Below, piece by piece: positions 62,127 through 64,000 of a DNA stretch of 64,000 nt. A program made the translations under genes and the position numbers. The stretch's first letter is position 1; each line of letters opens with the position of its first letter. This DNA comes from Flavobacterium limi (GTDB lineage Bacteria; Bacteroidota; Bacteroidia; Flavobacteriales; Flavobacteriaceae): NCBI RefSeq assembly GCF_010645075.1, contig NZ_JAADZV010000005.1, positions 124,001 through 188,000 on the forward strand, written 5' to 3'. The notes beneath the pieces are model-generated. The model worked only from the letters and a program-made list of their open reading frames with translations, ran no database searches and was not told the origin of the DNA.

Positions 62127-62926
62127 AAACCGAAAAAAACAAAGTCCATTTTACAGACCCGTATCTGATTAGCCCTACCAATCCCATTACGGTCAACCTC
62201 ATAGGGGCAGGCGGTACAGGCTCAAAAGTGCTGACCGCCCTGATGGAGATGAACCACAGCCTTGTATCGCTGGGGCATGCAGGGCTGTGTGTCCGCCTTT
62301 GGGATGATGATATTGTGACAAATGCCAACCTTGGCAGACAGCGTTTTGCGCTGAGTGAAGTTGGGCTTTACAAATCCGTGGCACTTGTCAACCGAGCCAA
62401 CCGTTTTATTGGAACAAACTGGAAAGCGGAAACGGTAAAATTTGAAAAGGATAATTTGGGAAAACTGCCCGCCAATGCGAGGGCAGCGATTTATATCACC
62501 TGCACGGACAGCGCAGGCTCGCGTTTTGAGATTGCCGATATTTTAAAATACAGCAATCAGAGGCATCACAGGGACGACCCCAAATACTGGATGGATTTTG
62601 GCAATAGTCAATATACGGGTCAGGTCGTCTTGTCCACTATTGGCGATATTCTACAACCCAAGTCTGAGATTTTTGAAACGGTGGAGCGCCTGCCATTTGT
62701 GACAGATGAATTTGACGAATTGCTAAAGCAGTCGGAAGCGGTAGACGACACCCCAAGCTGTTCGCTTGCCGAGGCGCTTGACAAACAGGACTTGTACATT
62801 AATTCTGCCTTGGCGCAGTTGGGGTGCTCGCTTTTATGGAATTTGTTCCGTGAGGGGATGACAGCCAACAGGGGATTTTTCCTGAACTTGAAAGATTTCC
62901 GAACACAGCCCATTGCGGTTGGATAA
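62123..62926 (+). CDS. PRTRC system ThiF-family (E1-like) adenylyltransferase
   Basis: This 267-residue protein has an E1/ThiF Rossmann fold: VNLIGAGGTGSKVLTALMEM (the GxGGxGS ATP loop), RLWDDDIVTNANLGRQRFAL (the conserved Asp and Arg of adenylating enzymes) and YITCTDSAGSRFEI. Its usual role is adenylating the C-terminal Gly of a ubiquitin-like partner, here the C protein. No clear catalytic Cys loop of a full E1 is seen. The gene completes the visible cassette. PRTRC proteins A and D are not in this window. Confidence 0.9.
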   Translation: MKTEKNKVHFTDPYLISPTNPITVNLIGAGGTGSKVLTALMEMNHSLVSLGHAGLCVRLWDDDIVTNANLGRQRFALSEVGLYKSVALVNRANRFIGTNWKAETVKFEKDNLGKLPANARAAIYITCTDSAGSRFEIADILKYSNQRHHRDDPKYWMDFGNSQYTGQVVLSTIGDILQPKSEIFETVERLPFVTDEFDELLKQSEAVDDTPSCSLAEALDKQDLYINSALAQLGCSLLWNLFREGMTANRGFFLNLKDFRTQPIAVG

Positions 62927-62984
62927 GCCCGAAATCGGGCGGCAAAAAGACACTCCCTTCCTTCGGGCGGGACAGTCTTTTTGC
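62927..62984 (+). terminator. Two adjacent hairpins terminating the PRTRC operon
   Basis: Immediately after the ThiF stop, GCCCGA/TCGGGC (62927-62932 with 62935-62940) forms a small hairpin. GCAAAAAGAC/GTCTTTTTGC (62942-62951 with 62975-62984) is a perfect 10-bp stem. The second has a T-run within its 3' arm, fitting termination of the cassette on the plus strand. Confidence 0.7.
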
Positions 62985-63092
62985 ATTTAAAACGGTGGAG
63001 CGGCTTTGCCAAAATGCAGTGCCCGCTATTTTACCAAACCCGTTGCGGTTTTTTTAAGGAATGTCCGGCATCCCTTTTTTCGTTTGGACGGG

Positions 63093-63130
63093 CTTCTTTT
63101 CTTTCTGCATTAGCGGCCAAAGAAAAGAAG
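63093..63130. repeat. Perfect 12-bp inverted repeat downstream of the PRTRC operon
   Basis: CTTCTTTTCTTT (63093-63104) and AAAGAAAAGAAG (63119-63130) are perfect inverted copies with a 14-base loop. Like the nearby hairpins, it lies in the 267-base stretch between ThiF and the next gene. Its purine/pyrimidine strand bias is striking. It may act as a bidirectional terminator or a recombination spot. No gene is seen in this stretch. Confidence 0.6.
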
Positions 63131-63193
63131 CAAAAGAAGACCGCCGGAACGGGTCATATTCACAGTTTTTATTTTGGCAGTTTATCGGCAGGA

Positions 63194-64000
63194 TCATTTT
63201 TTTTGCTGTTGTAATTTTGCAATTTCCTTATTAAACCACCTTGTAAATCGTCCGCTTTTATTTTCCCCGGCTACAAATTTCCCATTGGGCAGCATCCCGC
63301 ACTGGCAATTATCAGTAAGCAGTTTTAATTTACCGCCTTCAACAAATACGAGCTCTGTACTTTTAAGTTTTTCTAAAAAGTCATTCAGGGATTTGTATGC
63401 ACCATTACGTGTTACAAAAAACTCAAGCTGCTGATCCGCTTCAAGATCAATTTCTTGTCCCATGCATAATTCTCCAATAATGGCATGCTGTATGATATCC
63501 AGTTCTGCAGGCTCCCAGCTTAGTGCTTCTGTATGCTGTTTTAAAGAACTCTTACTCAATTCAAAGTAACTATACTGCCATCCATAATTTCCTTCAATTC
63601 CCTGTAGCCTGCAGTCCAGAAACCGGTTTACGGGTTCCATTGTAAGGTCTTCCCCAAATATTTTCATGGGAAGGTGTTCGAACTTATAGGATAATCTTGT
63701 CCAGATTGTTTCAAGAAAAAGTTTTGTTGTATTATAGGAGGTTGAACTATAAAACGGCCACCAGTTTTCGTCTTTTATTGTACTTCCAAACGGCATCCCA
63801 TTGTGCTTTATCATGGAGTACTGTCCGCTGAAAATTAGACTCGGGAAATTATGGGGGCCAAATCCGGGAATGATATTGTTCAGGTCCGTTGTGACATTTG
63901 CCTCTAAGTATGTAGAAAATGATTCCCTAAAGCTAAATTCGTTTGCGAATCCGTTATATCCCCAAATTATTCTAACTGGCAGTACTGCTTCAATTTTCAA
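63194..64000 (-). CDS. Unrecognised partial gene at the window edge
   Basis: At least 268 residues run on the minus strand and are open at the right edge, so the start is unknown. Apparent segments are RIIWGYNGFANEFSFRESF, MKIFGEDLTMEPVNRFLDCR and CGMLPNGKFVAGENKSGRF at the C-terminus. The Trp/Tyr/Phe content is high, with no signal peptide in view. I recognise no family. The gene converges on the PRTRC operon and may be element cargo. Confidence 0.6.
   Translation of the reverse strand: MKIEAVLPVRIIWGYNGFANEFSFRESFSTYLEANVTTDLNNIIPGFGPHNFPSLIFSGQYSMIKHNGMPFGSTIKDENWWPFYSSTSYNTTKLFLETIWTRLSYKFEHLPMKIFGEDLTMEPVNRFLDCRLQGIEGNYGWQYSYFELSKSSLKQHTEALSWEPAELDIIQHAIIGELCMGQEIDLEADQQLEFFVTRNGAYKSLNDFLEKLKSTELVFVEGGKLKLLTDNCQCGMLPNGKFVAGENKSGRFTRWFNKEIAKLQQQKK

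Noticed and set aside
57660..62926. Conjugation (tra) machinery for a complete ICE
   Set aside because: Only ssb, DUF932 and PRTRC genes are present. No relaxase, coupling protein or tra genes are in the window, so full ICE status is not claimed.
1..64000. CRISPR arrays, rRNA genes or complete insertion sequences
   Set aside because: No regularly spaced repeats with spacers, no rRNA and no transposase with terminal repeats were seen on either strand.

Overview
The window looks like a chromosomal segment from a Flavobacterium-like member of the Bacteroidota. The evidence is a typical flavobacterial DnaK, A+T-rich intergenic DNA, TAnnTTTG-type promoter boxes, SPI/SPII-type lipoproteins, a TonB receptor with a carboxypeptidase-regulatory domain, and Bacteroidota-type metal-efflux architectures (a CzcA-CzcC fusion, DUF3347 and DUF305 proteins). 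It is read as the edge of the conserved chromosome (dnaK) followed by a large mobile, metal-resistance accessory region that runs to the end of the window.

Layout. 1-1530: 3' part of dnaK and its terminator. 1575-4720: integration module with iterated repeats, an HTH/zinc-finger protein, a tyrosine recombinase, a small membrane protein, an excisionase-like HTH protein and an orphan tRNA-like 3' end. 4770-8680: arsenic operon on the minus strand (arsR, arsN-like acetyltransferase, a Cys-tailed DUF6428-like protein, thioredoxin-type arsC, acr3, metallophosphoesterase). 8735-12210: HMA-CDF transporter, TonB receptor and a small Cys-rich secreted protein. 12597-15474: di-haem cytochrome, Rieske protein and porin. 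15952-19568: PAP2 phosphatase, a 61-aa His-rich protein, a second small Cys-rich protein, an orphan response regulator lacking its phospho-acceptor Asp, and a DUF1345 membrane protein. 19945-30324: minus-strand Zn/Cd/Co-type efflux operon (small membrane proteins, CzcA-CzcC fusion, CzcB, a metal-binding lipoprotein, MgtC, bestrophin, P-type ATPase) ending in a strong terminator. 30633-35479: two-component system, LtaS-like phosphoglycerol transferase and diacylglycerol kinase, followed by a decayed P-type ATPase fragment. 36334-56549: a long minus-strand copper/silver region (three DUF305 proteins, a Csp-like copper-storage protein, a multicopper oxidase-CopB fusion, CopA ATPase, Cus-type RND system with two adaptors and a pump gene split in two frames, three DUF3347 proteins, a haem-binding protein), with a nuclease-like gene embedded in it. 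56720-62984: mobile-element maintenance block with a strongly folded inverted-repeat region, ssb, a DUF932 protein and a PRTRC cassette (E, C, an unknown protein, B, ThiF). 63194-64000: a partial unrecognised gene on the minus strand.

How the parts fit. The metal genes cover capture or storage (Csp, DUF305, HMBD and His-rich proteins), oxidation (multicopper oxidase), cytoplasmic export (P1B ATPases, Acr3, CDF) and export across the outer membrane (two RND systems). Four small secreted Cys-rich proteins with a shared C-terminal IWQPP-like motif mark the starts of, or stand next to, these metal clusters. The integrase at the left and the ssb/PRTRC genes at the right are consistent with carriage on one integrative element, but the window shows no conjugation machinery and no matching pair of attachment sites, so a single-element interpretation is inference.
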